From MnTg04 sp964568075 (GTDB lineage Bacteria; Pseudomonadota; Gammaproteobacteria; Steroidobacterales; MnTg04), in assembly GCA_964568075.1 (NCBI GenBank), contig CAZMOM010000026.1:1-47320 (forward strand): a stretch of DNA of 47,320 bases, in the 5' to 3' direction. Position numbers and translations under genes: made by a program. A model generated the notes under the pieces. It did no database searches and had not been told where the DNA came from. It worked only from the letters and a program-made list of their open reading frames with translations. Each line of letters starts with the position of its first letter. Positions within the stretch are counted from its first letter, which is position 1. Positions 16,446 through 24,992 of this stretch are shown in pieces.

Positions 16446-16462
16446 TAAGATGAAATATAATT

Positions 16463-16547
16463 GCAGGCGGCCCCGAGCAAATGGATTTGCACCTAGGAGT
16501 CGCATTCTGGGGTTTTCAGTTCGAATCTGAGTCGGGGCTCTACCTGC
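16463..16547 (+). ncRNA. tRNA-like structured element inside the IS1595 element
   Basis: GCCCCGA (16470-16476) pairs perfectly with TCGGGGC (16532-16538), like an acceptor stem. TTCAG-TTCGAAT-CTGAG (16515-16531) is a canonical T-arm shape with the T-loop consensus. GCAAAT/ATTTGC forms a D-arm-like hairpin with a 2-base loop. A 5-bp anticodon-like stem (CCTAG/CTGGG) closes a 10-base loop, too long for a normal tRNA. GCAGG/CCTGC extends the outer stem. I treat it as a tRNA mimic or pseudo-tRNA rather than a working tRNA. Confidence 0.4.
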
Positions 16548-16586
16548 CAAATAATCCTACTTGTGAACGCCCCGTTATTCTGTGAT

Positions 16587-16736
16587 CTATTTGGCAGATT
16601 TCTTAGCTTTAGCCATACGGAGCAGGAGCGAATCAAACGCCTTCTTGCTTCCCTTTGTGGGATGCTCCTTGGCAAAGCGATCAAGTTTCTTCGCTTTACG
16701 AGCTTCTTCAAGACTTAGGTATTTGCCGGTGGCCAT
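16587..16736 (-). CDS. 49-residue Lys-rich small protein in the IS1595 element
   Basis: Starts MATGKYLSLEEARKAKKLDR and ends MAKAKKSAK. It is very basic (about one residue in four is Lys) and predicted helical. The start overlaps the last codons of the 242-residue gene in another frame (22 bases), so the two are probably translationally coupled. Similar YLSLEEARK small proteins are familiar as hypothetical proteins, but I know of no assigned function. Confidence 0.6.
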   Translation of the reverse strand: MATGKYLSLEEARKAKKLDRFAKEHPTKGSKKAFDSLLLRMAKAKKSAK

Positions 16737-17443
16737 ATTTCTTCAACTTTTGCTTTGCTGGTCGCTAGCGAATAATAAAGAGGGTCACTGCCCAATATTT
16801 GGTCAAGACCATGCTCCACTGGATTCTCGTTTTCGATATCACTGGCTAAGTAGAACCAGTTAATCCAATTCATTTTCGTTTGCCAAAACGAGGGGTCGTT
16901 TATCTCAAAATACATTTCTGAAAATTGATCGCCCACTCTTTTACCCCATATCGGAAGGTCGCCATCATACGCAACCTGTCGAGCATCATTCCAAGCCTTT
17001 ACAACACTGTTAATTATTGGCTGATCTGCCTCCCAATCACCAGATTTTAACGCCTTTAACTCGCCCCATTTTCTGGTTGCTATGTAGTAAATAGCATCGC
17101 GTAAAGAAACATCGTGTTTGCTAATTACATTACTTCTTTCTTCAATAGTGCGTTTTAGATTTCTTATTCTCTCCTGATCTTGTTTCCAAAATCGGTATGG
17201 GGCGCTAGCAACATTCCACGAAAAAACAACGATTCCTATAAGGAGAACCGCCAAGACCCCCGAGATAACCCAACTTATTTCCTCAAAAGCCGCGGCCCAC
17301 CCAAACATCAAGAAATAAATCGCTGCGCCAACGACGAATATGATCGCCGGCATAATCCAATTTGGGGCAACGGCAACCCTAGTACGGCGGAATGAATCTT
17401 TGACGATTCGCAAATCGTATTTGAGGTAATCCCTAAATCCCAT
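16715..17443 (-). CDS. Membrane-associated passenger protein of unknown function
   Basis: A 242-residue protein with two hydrophobic segments near residues 30-50 and 57-80, preceded by a basic N-terminus (DSFRRTRVAVAPNW). A coiled-coil-like stretch (KQDQERIRNLKRTIEERSNVI) follows, and the remainder is soluble, rich in Trp and acidic residues. I do not recognise it. It lies wholly inside the IS1595 element, reads toward the transposase, starts 56 bases from the right end, and overlaps the 49-residue gene behind it. Composition is AT-richer than the flanking gltX region. It is cargo rather than a transposition gene on current evidence; a host-benefit role such as defence is speculative. Confidence 0.75.
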   Translation of the reverse strand: MGFRDYLKYDLRIVKDSFRRTRVAVAPNWIMPAIIFVVGAAIYFLMFGWAAAFEEISWVISGVLAVLLIGIVVFSWNVASAPYRFWKQDQERIRNLKRTIEERSNVISKHDVSLRDAIYYIATRKWGELKALKSGDWEADQPIINSVVKAWNDARQVAYDGDLPIWGKRVGDQFSEMYFEINDPSFWQTKMNWINWFYLASDIENENPVEHGLDQILGSDPLYYSLATSKAKVEEIWPPANT

Positions 17444-17497
17444 ACTCGGATTCTACCCCAATCAGGCCATAAATTACATACCTTTAGGGGATAATCC

Positions 17498-17531
17498 CGT
17501 GTCCGCTTTGGGTCGTGAGCGGACATTATCC
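17498..17531. repeat. Family C palindrome, target of the IS1595 element
   Basis: TGTCCGCT, the loop TTGGGTCGTG and AGCGGACATT form the right part of the palindrome. The left arm start (GAA) is at 15112-15114, on the other side of the insertion. Confidence 0.8.
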
Positions 17532-17742
17532 TGATGCCATTATCGCTCCGGAGCGAGCGGCACCGATTGTAGGGCCTTCTGAAATCGTGCGCGCACTGTC
17601 GCGGGTCGATTCGTAGGGTAGTCGCGCCCGGGCAGCGGAATCGGCGCTTCCGCACGCTCTGGATAAGCCGTTCTCCGTTACGCGAAATGTTGCGTAAACG
17701 GGCTGGCCCGACGTGCTGTCGAGCCTAACCTGTTGTTTTTAT

Positions 17743-17818
17743 TGGCGTCCCCAGGGGGAGTCGAACCCCCGTTGCCGCCGTGAAAGGGCGGTGTCCTAGG
17801 CCTCTAGACGATGGGGAC
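17743..17818 (-). tRNA. tRNA-Glu (UUC)
   Basis: On the minus strand GTCCCCA pairs with TGGGGAC. The anticodon arm is CCGCC-CTTTCAC-GGCGG with anticodon TTC. The T-arm contains GGGGGTTCGACTCCCCC and CCA is encoded. It is 76 bases long, next to gltX, which charges it. Confidence 0.95.
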
Positions 17819-17862
17819 GAGGCTGTCCTTTATCCTGGGTCTGGCGCGTGGCCAGTGAATTC

Positions 17863-17938
<76 letters not shown>

Positions 17939-18013
17939 ACGAAGAGTCGCGCACTTTACGGTAGGCCCCGGAGCCTGTCAAGAATACGCGGCGGCCGCTG
18001 TCAGGCCTGAAAA

Positions 18014-19456
18014 CTAGGTCTTTTCAGCGTTTTCCTGGCTATCAATATAGGCCAGCGCCCGGTCCAGCCTGGCCAGCGTTTTCTCGCGCCCGAGCAGCTC
18101 CAGCGTGACATCGATCGGCGGCGACACGGGGCCACCGGAAACGGCCACGCGCACCGGCTGTGCGACCTTGCCCAGCTTCAGATCCATGGCCTCGGCCGTG
18201 GCGATAATCGCCTCGTGGATGGGCCCTGCCTGCCAGTCCGACAGATCGGCCAGTGCTTTACGAACCTTCGCCAGAGAATCGCGGGTTCCCGCTTGCAGGT
18301 TTTTCCGAGCCGCTTTCTCGTGATATTGCTCAAAATCCTGGTAGAAAAACAGGCTGCTCTGCGCCATTTCGTGCATCGTCTGGGCGCGCTCGCGCAATGC
18401 GCCGACCACCCCTTCGGCCGGCGGGCCGTCAGCAGTATCCACGCCGAGACATTCGAGCTGGTGCTCCAACTCGCAAGCCAGCCGATCGGTCCCAGCCTTC
18501 ATGATGTGCTGCTGGTTGAGCCACAACAACTTGTCCGGGTTAAAAGTCGAGGCTGCTTTGTTGACGCCGGAAAGGTCGAACAGCTCGCACATTTCGTCCA
18601 CCGTGAACAATTCCTGATCGCCATGCGACCAGCCCAGCCGGACCAGATAATTGAGCATCGCCTCGGGCAAAAACCCCTCTTTTCGGTAATGCAGGACGCT
18701 GACCGCACCGTGTCGTTTCGACAGCCGCGAACCGTCCTGCCCCAGGATCAACGGCACATGGGCGTAGTGCGGATGTTCCGCGTCGAGGGCCTTGTAGATA
18801 TTGATCTGGCGTGGTGTGTTGTTCAGATGGTCATCGCCTCTGATCACATGGGTGATTTTCATGTCCCAGTCGTCAACGACCACCGAGAAGTTGTAGGTCG
18901 CGGTGCCGTCGGAACGCAACAACACCAGGTCATCGAGCTCCTTGTTCTCGAACACGACACGCCCTCGCACCAGGTCATCGACGACGACCTGCCCTGTATC
19001 GGGATTTCTGAAACGCACGACCGGTTTTACCCCTGCAACCGGCTCTTTCCGGTCCCGGCAACGACCGTTGTAACGGGGTTTCTCTCTGCGCGCTATTTGC
19101 TCGCGGCGCATCTCGTCCAGCTCTTCCTTGCTGCAATAACAGTGGTAGGCATCGCCCTGCTCGAGAAGCTGCTCGGCCAATTCCTGGTAGCGCGCCAGCC
19201 GATCGGTCTGAAAAAACGGCCCTTCATCCGGTCTCAGGGACAACCACTCCATGCCATCCAGGATGACCTGGATCGCCTCCTCCGTTGAGCGCTCGCGGTC
19301 GGTATCCTCGATGCGCAGGACAAAAGTGCCGCCATGCTTTTTCGCATACAGCCAGCAAAACAACGCGGTGCGTACTCCGCCGATGTGCAGATAACCGGTC
19401 GGGCTCGGTGCAAAACGGGTTTTGACGGGTTTGACCGGGGATTTTCCTGAACTCAT
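18014..19456 (-). CDS. gltX: Glutamyl-tRNA synthetase
   Basis: Class I aminoacyl-tRNA synthetase that charges tRNA-Glu. APSPTGYLHIGGVRTALFCW contains the HIGH-type motif (HIGG), and GQDGSRLSKRHGA the KMSKS-type motif (LSKR). The family blocks LRIEDTDRERSTEEA and HVIRGDDHLNNTPRQ are intact. CYCSKEELDEMRREQ plus a later Cys supplies part of the bacterial zinc-binding region. From the ATG at 19456 it is 480 residues, the normal length; an upstream in-frame GTG gives 501 but adds an unconserved tail. It lies upstream of tRNA-Ala and tRNA-Glu on the same strand. Confidence 0.95.
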   Translation of the reverse strand: MSSGKSPVKPVKTRFAPSPTGYLHIGGVRTALFCWLYAKKHGGTFVLRIEDTDRERSTEEAIQVILDGMEWLSLRPDEGPFFQTDRLARYQELAEQLLEQGDAYHCYCSKEELDEMRREQIARREKPRYNGRCRDRKEPVAGVKPVVRFRNPDTGQVVVDDLVRGRVVFENKELDDLVLLRSDGTATYNFSVVVDDWDMKITHVIRGDDHLNNTPRQINIYKALDAEHPHYAHVPLILGQDGSRLSKRHGAVSVLHYRKEGFLPEAMLNYLVRLGWSHGDQELFTVDEMCELFDLSGVNKAASTFNPDKLLWLNQQHIMKAGTDRLACELEHQLECLGVDTADGPPAEGVVGALRERAQTMHEMAQSSLFFYQDFEQYHEKAARKNLQAGTRDSLAKVRKALADLSDWQAGPIHEAIIATAEAMDLKLGKVAQPVRVAVSGGPVSPPIDVTLELLGREKTLARLDRALAYIDSQENAEKT

Positions 19457-19959
19457 TACTGGTTTCCACTTTCGTTGCTGGCAGACTCTTTTTCGGGTTG
19501 GATCACGTGGAATCCGCACCGCTCTCAGCGACGCGCATTCTAACAGAACGGGCGTAATGCCCTGACAAAAACTCTACCGCCGATCAGCGGGTTCAGACAA
19601 TAAGGAGAAATACCATCCGCGTTCAGATCGACTCGGTCTTCACCGCCTCATTTGGCCCGGCGGGGATTTGGAAATACGCGCATCAGAAAAACCCCCAGGC
19701 CAGATCGGAGATCTCATCGCGGCTATTGCACCCCCTGCCGGTTTCTACAGAACCGCAGGAGGAGATTTTGTATCTTATTCTTGAGTGATGCGCGGCCGAC
19801 GCCGCCCAGGCAGGTTTCAATCGGATTACAGGGGGCTGCGGGCCCGATGAAGATACTGATACCAATTGATATGGATTCTCATTCAATGGAACATTGGGCT
19901 CATGCCAGCTAACATGGCCAGACCCCAATAACTCAATAACTCAATAACAGGGACAACCG
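19457..19959. other. Intergenic region between gltX and the Npt-like gene
   Basis: The divergent promoters of both genes must lie here. I see no gene with a ribosome site. AATAACTCAATAACTCAATA at 19926-19945, just ahead of the transporter start, resembles the AT-rich part of the family A' repeat and is followed by ACCGGTGCCGG. Confidence 0.4.
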
Positions 19960-21579
19960 GTGCCGGACAACCACAACAACCAGCTCAATAAGATCGAGCG
20001 AATCTTTTCGCTGTTCACCAAGGTTCGCGCGGGCGAAGGGCGGTCGATCGTCCTGTTTTCCATGTACGCAATGATCCTGATGATGAGTTATTACGTGTTC
20101 AAAACGATGCGTGAAACGCTGATTCTGACCGAATTCAGCGCCGAGGTCAGAAGTTACGCGACCGCCGCCATCGCCCTGCTGTTGTTTTTCGTTGTGCCCC
20201 TGTACAGCGTCCTGTTCCGCCAGGGCGACAAGGAGCAGCTGATCCGCTGGGTCACGCTGTTTTTCGTCTCCAATGTGCTGATTTTCTACATGATGGGCCG
20301 CGCCGGCATGGAGTTCAGTTTTGTCTACTATATCTGGGTCGGTATTTTTGGCGTCATGATGATCACCCAGTTCTGGGCCTTCGCCACCGACCATTTCAAT
20401 ATCAAGACCGGCCAGCGGTTGTTTCCCGTCATCATGGCCGGCCAGGCGCTCGGTGCCGTGGCCGGTGCACAGATATTTTCCTATCTGTTGCCGCTGATTG
20501 GCGCCTACAACCTGTTGTTGCTGGCGGGCCTGTTGCTGGCAGGGACCACCCTGCTGACCAGTCGCTCCGGCCAGTCGGTGCCGGCAGAGTCCGCTGCCGT
20601 ATACGAAGAAATCACGGAGGATGACAGCCAACAGCTGGCGCATGTGATGGGCGGTCTGGCGCTCGTTTGGCGCAACCGTTACCTGATGCTGATCGCGGCA
20701 GTCGTGGTACTGCTCAACTGGATCAACAGCACCGGCGAATTTATTTTTGCCGAGTGGGTTACGAGGCTGGCTGAAGCCGCCGACGTCGAAAAATCCGTTG
20801 CCATCGCCAGGTTTTATGGCATCTACTTCACTGCCATCACGAGCCTCGGATTTCTGTTGCAGCTATTCCTGGTATCACGTATTTACCGCTGGATCGGCGT
20901 CAGTGGCGCCTTGCTGATCCTGCCGGTCATCGCGATGATCGGCTACGGCATGATCGTTTTTATCCCGGTTTTCAGCCTGATCTGGCTCGTCAAGGTTATC
21001 GAGAACTCGACCGAGTACTCGATCAATAATACCACGCGGCATGCACTCTATCTGCCGCTGACCCAACGCGAAAAATACGAGGGCAAGACGGCGATCGATA
21101 CGTTCTTCTGGCGGGTCGGCGATCTGATCCAGGCGGGTGCGATTTATGCGGGTCTCAACTGGTTCGGCTTTGAAATCACCCATTTCGCGTTGATCAACAT
21201 GCTGCTGGCATCGGTGTGGATCTGGCTGGTCGTGTTGATCGGCCGTCAATACAAATATCTGGCGAGGACCAATATCGACAACGTTCCGCCAATACTTCAG
21301 CGGCCGATTCCGGAAATCCTTGCGCCTGCGGGCAGCAGTCTCATTCACGAACTCGATCATGATCATTTCCATGACGCCGATCCGGGCGATCACCTGACGC
21401 TCAGCGCCTGTGCCGAGGGCTGCGACGATCTGCCCGTCTGGCTTCGTTTCGAGGCGATAACGCGGAGGTTTACCGGTATGGTCCCCGACGATGTCGAGGA
21501 AATCACGACCCTGCAGGTAACCGCCACCGATTTCGACGGCCTGTGCATAACGACCCGTCTGATCATCCGGCACAGATAA
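19960..21579 (+). CDS. Npt1/Npt2-type nucleotide transporter-like membrane protein
   Basis: A 539-residue protein with about 12 hydrophobic segments, resembling the TLC/Npt nucleotide transporters of the MFS. The N-terminal block VFKTMRETLILTEFSAEVRSY and later WVKVIENSTEYSINNTTRH-like and REKYEGKTAIDTFFWRVGD blocks are characteristic. Obligate intracellular bacteria use relatives for ATP/ADP exchange, but many free-living gammaproteobacteria have a homologue whose substrate is unknown. The last 110 residues are soluble and acidic, with a His-rich HELDHDHFHDAD segment that could bind metal. The start is GTG, set in repeat-like DNA (CCGGTGCCGG). No operon partner. Confidence 0.8.
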   Translation: MPDNHNNQLNKIERIFSLFTKVRAGEGRSIVLFSMYAMILMMSYYVFKTMRETLILTEFSAEVRSYATAAIALLLFFVVPLYSVLFRQGDKEQLIRWVTLFFVSNVLIFYMMGRAGMEFSFVYYIWVGIFGVMMITQFWAFATDHFNIKTGQRLFPVIMAGQALGAVAGAQIFSYLLPLIGAYNLLLLAGLLLAGTTLLTSRSGQSVPAESAAVYEEITEDDSQQLAHVMGGLALVWRNRYLMLIAAVVVLLNWINSTGEFIFAEWVTRLAEAADVEKSVAIARFYGIYFTAITSLGFLLQLFLVSRIYRWIGVSGALLILPVIAMIGYGMIVFIPVFSLIWLVKVIENSTEYSINNTTRHALYLPLTQREKYEGKTAIDTFFWRVGDLIQAGAIYAGLNWFGFEITHFALINMLLASVWIWLVVLIGRQYKYLARTNIDNVPPILQRPIPEILAPAGSSLIHELDHDHFHDADPGDHLTLSACAEGCDDLPVWLRFEAITRRFTGMVPDDVEEITTLQVTATDFDGLCITTRLIIRHR

Positions 21580-21603
21580 TCAGGACAAAACCTTCTCCGC
21601 TAA

Positions 21604-21864
21604 TTAATCGAACGGCGGATCACTGTCTTGTTGCTGGTCACTGTCCTGTTGCTGGTCACTGTCCTGTTTCTGGCCACTGTCCTGCTTTGTGTATAAATAC
21701 ACACCGACTGCCAATATGATCAGGCCAGCCACACTGCCCATCTTCTGGTTAGGCCCAAAGCCGAGATCGTCACCAATTCCTACAACATCCGCCAGCAAAG
21801 AGATCAGCAGAAGTCCGGCACCAATGACTACGACAACTGTCGCTGCGTTTATTTTGTCCATCAT
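21604..21864 (-). CDS. Small membrane protein with tandem-repeat Gln/Asp tail
   Basis: An 86-residue protein with hydrophobic segments near residues 7-28 and 43-60 and a tail of QQQDSD units. The tail is encoded by tandem 18-bp DNA repeats (21621-21692) and could vary in length by slippage. A CTGATCATGATG start context lacks a strong ribosome site. I do not recognise the N-terminal part; it resembles generic two-helix inner-membrane proteins. It converges with the Npt-like gene. Confidence 0.6.
   Translation of the reverse strand: MMDKINAATVVVVIGAGLLLISLLADVVGIGDDLGFGPNQKMGSVAGLIILAVGVYLYTKQDSGQKQDSDQQQDSDQQQDSDPPFD
21621..21692. repeat. 18-bp tandem repeat within a coding region
   Basis: CACTGTCCTGTTGCTGGT and close variants recur at 21621, 21639 and 21657, with a partial fourth unit at 21675. 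In frame it encodes the repeated DQQQDS tail. Confidence 0.8.
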
Positions 21865-21941
21865 GATCAGGTTCCCCCCATCATCCTGGGTGTACCCTTA
21901 AGTATATCGCGTTAGCCGGATACTGCTGACGGCTGCGCAGA

Positions 21942-23222
21942 TCAGGCGCTAAGCTTTTTCGCCTGGCCGGTGAGCCATCGAATAAATTCTTCTTGCGGAA
22001 GAGCTTTCGAAATAAAGAAACCCTGCGCCAGATTACAGTTCATGCCGGCCAGCGCTTTAAGAGTCCTGGCATCCTCGACACCTTCGGCCACAACCGAAAG
22101 ATCGAATCGGTGTGCCAGCCAGATGATCGTTTCTACGATATTTCTGTCCTTTTCCTCGGTCAGCATATTGCTAACAAAGGATTGATCGATTTTTAACTCG
22201 CTCGCCGGTATGTCTTTAAAATACGAGAGCGAAGAATAACCGGTACCAAAGTCATCGATCGAAATACCGATACCGGCTTCGCGCAGGCGGTTCAGCGTGT
22301 CAAAATTTTTCTCCGAATCCTCTACCAATGCGCTTTCGGTAATCTCAAGGATCAGGGTCCGGTCCGGTGTACCCCAGATCGATAACGCGCTTTTCACCAT
22401 ATCCACGAACTCAGCATCCTGAATCGAGTCCGGGGTTACATTAACGGCTACGTTCAGCGGTCGCCCGATATCAGGCCATTCGGATGCTTGGCGCAATGCA
22501 GTATTGATCGCGAACCGGGTTATTTCCATCATCAGCCCCGCTTCCTCGGCCAGAGGAATAAAGACATCGGGCACAATCGGCCCCTTTTTAATGCTCGTCC
22601 AGCGCATCAGCGCTTCTGCTCCCGACGGCTCTCCGTCGACAGTGCTGACCTTGGGCTGATAATGCAGATTTAACGCCCCCTCCTCGACCGCAGCAACAAG
22701 CTCTTGTTGCATTTCCCATCGAGAAGTAATGGTGGCAGCGGTATCGGGTGAGAATGTGGCATACCCGGATTCCACATCTCTGGCCACCTCCAGCGCAATT
22801 CGAGCTTTTTGCAGGAGATCCTCCGGGTCATCCGCGTGATCCGGATAATTTGCGATACCGATTCGCAGATCCAGCCGGACCGGCGATTCGAAGGTTTCGA
22901 TAACCTCACGTTGCATGCGCATGATTTTCTCGGCCGCCAACACGGCGTGTCCGGGCTTGGAGATACCCGGAAGCAATACAGCGAACGTATGGTCCCCAAT
23001 GCGGGACACCGTATCCTTTTCCCGGCAGAAGCTTTTCAGCATGGTCGCCACCTGCAACAGCCAGGCATCGGCGGCCTGCTGACCGAAGCCTGCGATTAAC
23101 TTGCCAGGATTACCGGCATCGACCAGCAAAAGCGCCAGCGACCCGCCAGACTGTTTTTGCAACGAATCCAACTCGTCAAGTAACGCGACATGGCCAGTCA
23201 TATTTATTGTTTGTGTTTCCAC
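21942..23222 (-). CDS. GGDEF-EAL protein: probable c-di-GMP phosphodiesterase with degenerate GGDEF
   Basis: Residues about 20-165 are a diguanylate cyclase fold whose GGDEF signature has become RIGDHTFAVLL, so no cyclase activity is expected. Residues about 180-420 are an EAL domain with its catalytic set intact: GAEALMRW (EAL), NVAVNVTPDS, ILEITESALVED, IDDFGTGYSSL, ASELKIDQSFV, VVAEGVED and LAQGFFISKAL. It should hydrolyse c-di-GMP, with the GGDEF-like part as a regulatory module. There is no transmembrane segment, so it is cytosolic. The gene begins 7 bases after the HD-GYP gene's stop and is certainly co-transcribed with it. Confidence 0.92.
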   Translation of the reverse strand: METQTINMTGHVALLDELDSLQKQSGGSLALLLVDAGNPGKLIAGFGQQAADAWLLQVATMLKSFCREKDTVSRIGDHTFAVLLPGISKPGHAVLAAEKIMRMQREVIETFESPVRLDLRIGIANYPDHADDPEDLLQKARIALEVARDVESGYATFSPDTAATITSRWEMQQELVAAVEEGALNLHYQPKVSTVDGEPSGAEALMRWTSIKKGPIVPDVFIPLAEEAGLMMEITRFAINTALRQASEWPDIGRPLNVAVNVTPDSIQDAEFVDMVKSALSIWGTPDRTLILEITESALVEDSEKNFDTLNRLREAGIGISIDDFGTGYSSLSYFKDIPASELKIDQSFVSNMLTEEKDRNIVETIIWLAHRFDLSVVAEGVEDARTLKALAGMNCNLAQGFFISKALPQEEFIRWLTGQAKKLSA

Positions 23223-23229
23223 ACGGCTC

Positions 23230-24543
23230 CTACAAGAAGTACTCGCTTGGATCGATATCGTATGCGCCCGGTTCGATACCGCGTTCGATCCACACGGTCA
23301 GCGCGGCATCCGGGGCATTGTCATTGCCGTGCAGATCAATAATCCTGATCTCGCTCAGCGGTTCCTTGTTGCTGTCGAGGATCAGGGCGATCTCCGGCCT
23401 GAGCCGTTGGAAGCTGTACTCCTTTATCACAACACCCACTTCTCCGGTGTTGAGTTCCACCAATGTTCCCGCCGGAAAAATACCGATCGCCTGAATGAAT
23501 TGCTCTACCATTTCAGACTGGAAAGATTTGTCCGATAATGACTTGAACTCTCTCATGGCATTGTAGGTAGAGATGGCCGAGGCGTACGGCCTGTCACTTG
23601 TCATCGCCACATAAGAGTCTATGATTCCGGCCATGCGGCCAAATACCGGAATCTGACTCCCTTTCATACCGGTCGGATAGCCGGATCCGTCGTAGCGCTC
23701 ATGATGAGTGGCGACCATTTCAATTACCCGCCCGTCGATGCCCTTGATCTCCTTGACCAGTTCCAGACCGAATTCGACATGACTGCGGACCTGATCCATT
23801 TCTTCAGGCGTCAGCACGCCGGGTTTTTTTAATAGTGCTATCGGTATCCTGGTTTTACCAACGTCGAGGAGCAAACCGCCCTGGCACAGAGCTTTCAGCG
23901 ATTCCCTGTTCAGCCCCAGGTGTCGTCCAAAGACAAGCGCCCAGATCGATGAGCCGATCGAATGCGAATAGGTGTAGTCATCTGTCGCTCGCATTCTCGC
24001 CATCAACGCCATCGCCGTGCTATTACGCAAAACGCTGTCCACCATTGGATTGACAACGGCTTCCATGGCCGAAATTTCGATCTTCTCGCCGCGACGAATC
24101 CCGTCGAGAACACTTGTCAATCGATCGATTGAACCCGCGTAAATCGTCCTGGCAGTCTTGATCTCCTTTTTGACCGGAACGGTGTCCTGATAGAAATAGC
24201 CCGGCGCTGGCGTCTCGGCAATGTCCTTGCCTTTTCTTGTGAATATTCCTACAAGCATTTTCAAAAAGGAGCGCATTGCGGAAGGCATCCACGTCGACCG
24301 CTTTATTTTTTCAATCAGGGTAGAGGTTCGAACGACCCGAAAGCGCCCGGTAATATCAACGGTCGATTGATCAATATCGACGTACACATAGTTGCAATAG
24401 TGTTGCAACTCACCGATTTCATGCTTGGTTCTGATGTAGAAACCCTGAAACAAGAAAGGAGTTTCCAGCCAGGGCCGATCGAGACGAGACACAAACATGC
24501 CAATATGAAGTGCACTAGCTTCTATTTTTCTGGTGTTCGACAT
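23230..24543 (-). CDS. DUF3391/HD-GYP protein with altered HD motif
   Basis: The N-terminal about 130 residues (IEASALHIGMFVSRLDRPWL) match DUF3391. About 190-350 is an HD-GYP domain. The GYP part is intact (THHERYDGSGYP), as are the first His (YSHSIGSS) and DSYVAMTSDRPY. The HD signature itself reads GGLLLDVGKTRIP: Leu replaces the metal-binding His of the usual LLHDIGK. That may abolish or alter c-di-GMP hydrolysis. The last 85 residues form an extra domain (NTGEVGVVIKEY). It heads a two-gene operon with the EAL protein. Either it retains activity through other ligands or it acts as a c-di-GMP-sensing partner. Confidence 0.9.
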   Translation of the reverse strand: MSNTRKIEASALHIGMFVSRLDRPWLETPFLFQGFYIRTKHEIGELQHYCNYVYVDIDQSTVDITGRFRVVRTSTLIEKIKRSTWMPSAMRSFLKMLVGIFTRKGKDIAETPAPGYFYQDTVPVKKEIKTARTIYAGSIDRLTSVLDGIRRGEKIEISAMEAVVNPMVDSVLRNSTAMALMARMRATDDYTYSHSIGSSIWALVFGRHLGLNRESLKALCQGGLLLDVGKTRIPIALLKKPGVLTPEEMDQVRSHVEFGLELVKEIKGIDGRVIEMVATHHERYDGSGYPTGMKGSQIPVFGRMAGIIDSYVAMTSDRPYASAISTYNAMREFKSLSDKSFQSEMVEQFIQAIGIFPAGTLVELNTGEVGVVIKEYSFQRLRPEIALILDSNKEPLSEIRIIDLHGNDNAPDAALTVWIERGIEPGAYDIDPSEYFL

Positions 24544-24829
24544 GGAACCCCACCATTTGCGTACATTCGTTCGATAATGGCCAGCGATTATCGGCCATGA
24601 TTACCAGGAAATGAACCAGCGCGTTGTTTATTTGTGACTCACGCCACAAAAGATACATTCTTTGGCCGCATTGCGAACGCCACTTTCTGCTCAGTCGGCA
24701 GTTATCGCTTCAACCGGTACGGTAAATGGAATTTGACGACCAGCCGGCCAGGACCGAGATACGTGTCGAAATAAGCAGGCTATGTCTGAGACAGACTGCT
24801 AGTATTCACACTCCTGATCGGGAAATCGT

Positions 24830-24904
24830 GGGCGATTAGCTCAGCGGGAGAGCGCTGCCTTCACACGGCAGAAGTCACTGGTTCGATCCCAGTATCGCCC
24901 ACCA
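24830..24904 (+). tRNA. tRNA-Val (CAC)
   Basis: GGGCGAT pairs with ATCGCCC. The anticodon arm CTGCC-TTCACAC-GGCAG carries CAC. The T-arm contains CTGGTTCGATCCCAG, and CCA is encoded. It is 75 bases long. Confidence 0.94.
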
Positions 24905-24930
24905 GTTTTCTATTGCGTGAAGACCCTGCT

Positions 24931-24967
24931 TCAATAACTAAATAACTTAGTGACCGGCACCGTTTCG
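24931..24967. repeat. Family A' repeat, copy 1
   Basis: CAATAACTAAATAACTTAGT leads into GACCGGCACCGTTTCGC. The same arrangement occurs at 27221, and a shorter AT-rich version three times at 25820-25919. It shares ACCGGCACC with family A but not the TTCAC stem. It lies 26 bases after tRNA-Val. Confidence 0.8.
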
Positions 24968-24992
24968 CTTTGCCGTCCGGTGCAACGCCTGG

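Larger units (their letters stand above)
15123..17499. mobile_element. Complete IS1595-family element with passenger genes
   Basis: The ends are inverted repeats: CGGGATTATCCCCT at 15123-15136 and its exact complement at 17486-17499. A second shared block (TATGTAATT) lies 5 bases further in at both ends, giving 24 matches in 28. An 8-bp direct repeat TGTCCGCT flanks it (15115-15122 and 17500-17507), the target-duplication length known for IS1595. Removing the element and one TSD copy rebuilds a perfect family C palindrome (AATGTCCGCT, 10-base loop, AGCGGACATT). Contents: transposase, 57-residue Zn-ribbon protein, terminator, a tRNA-like structure, and two minus-strand genes of unknown function. 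At 2377 bp it is longer than a simple IS. Confidence 0.9.
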
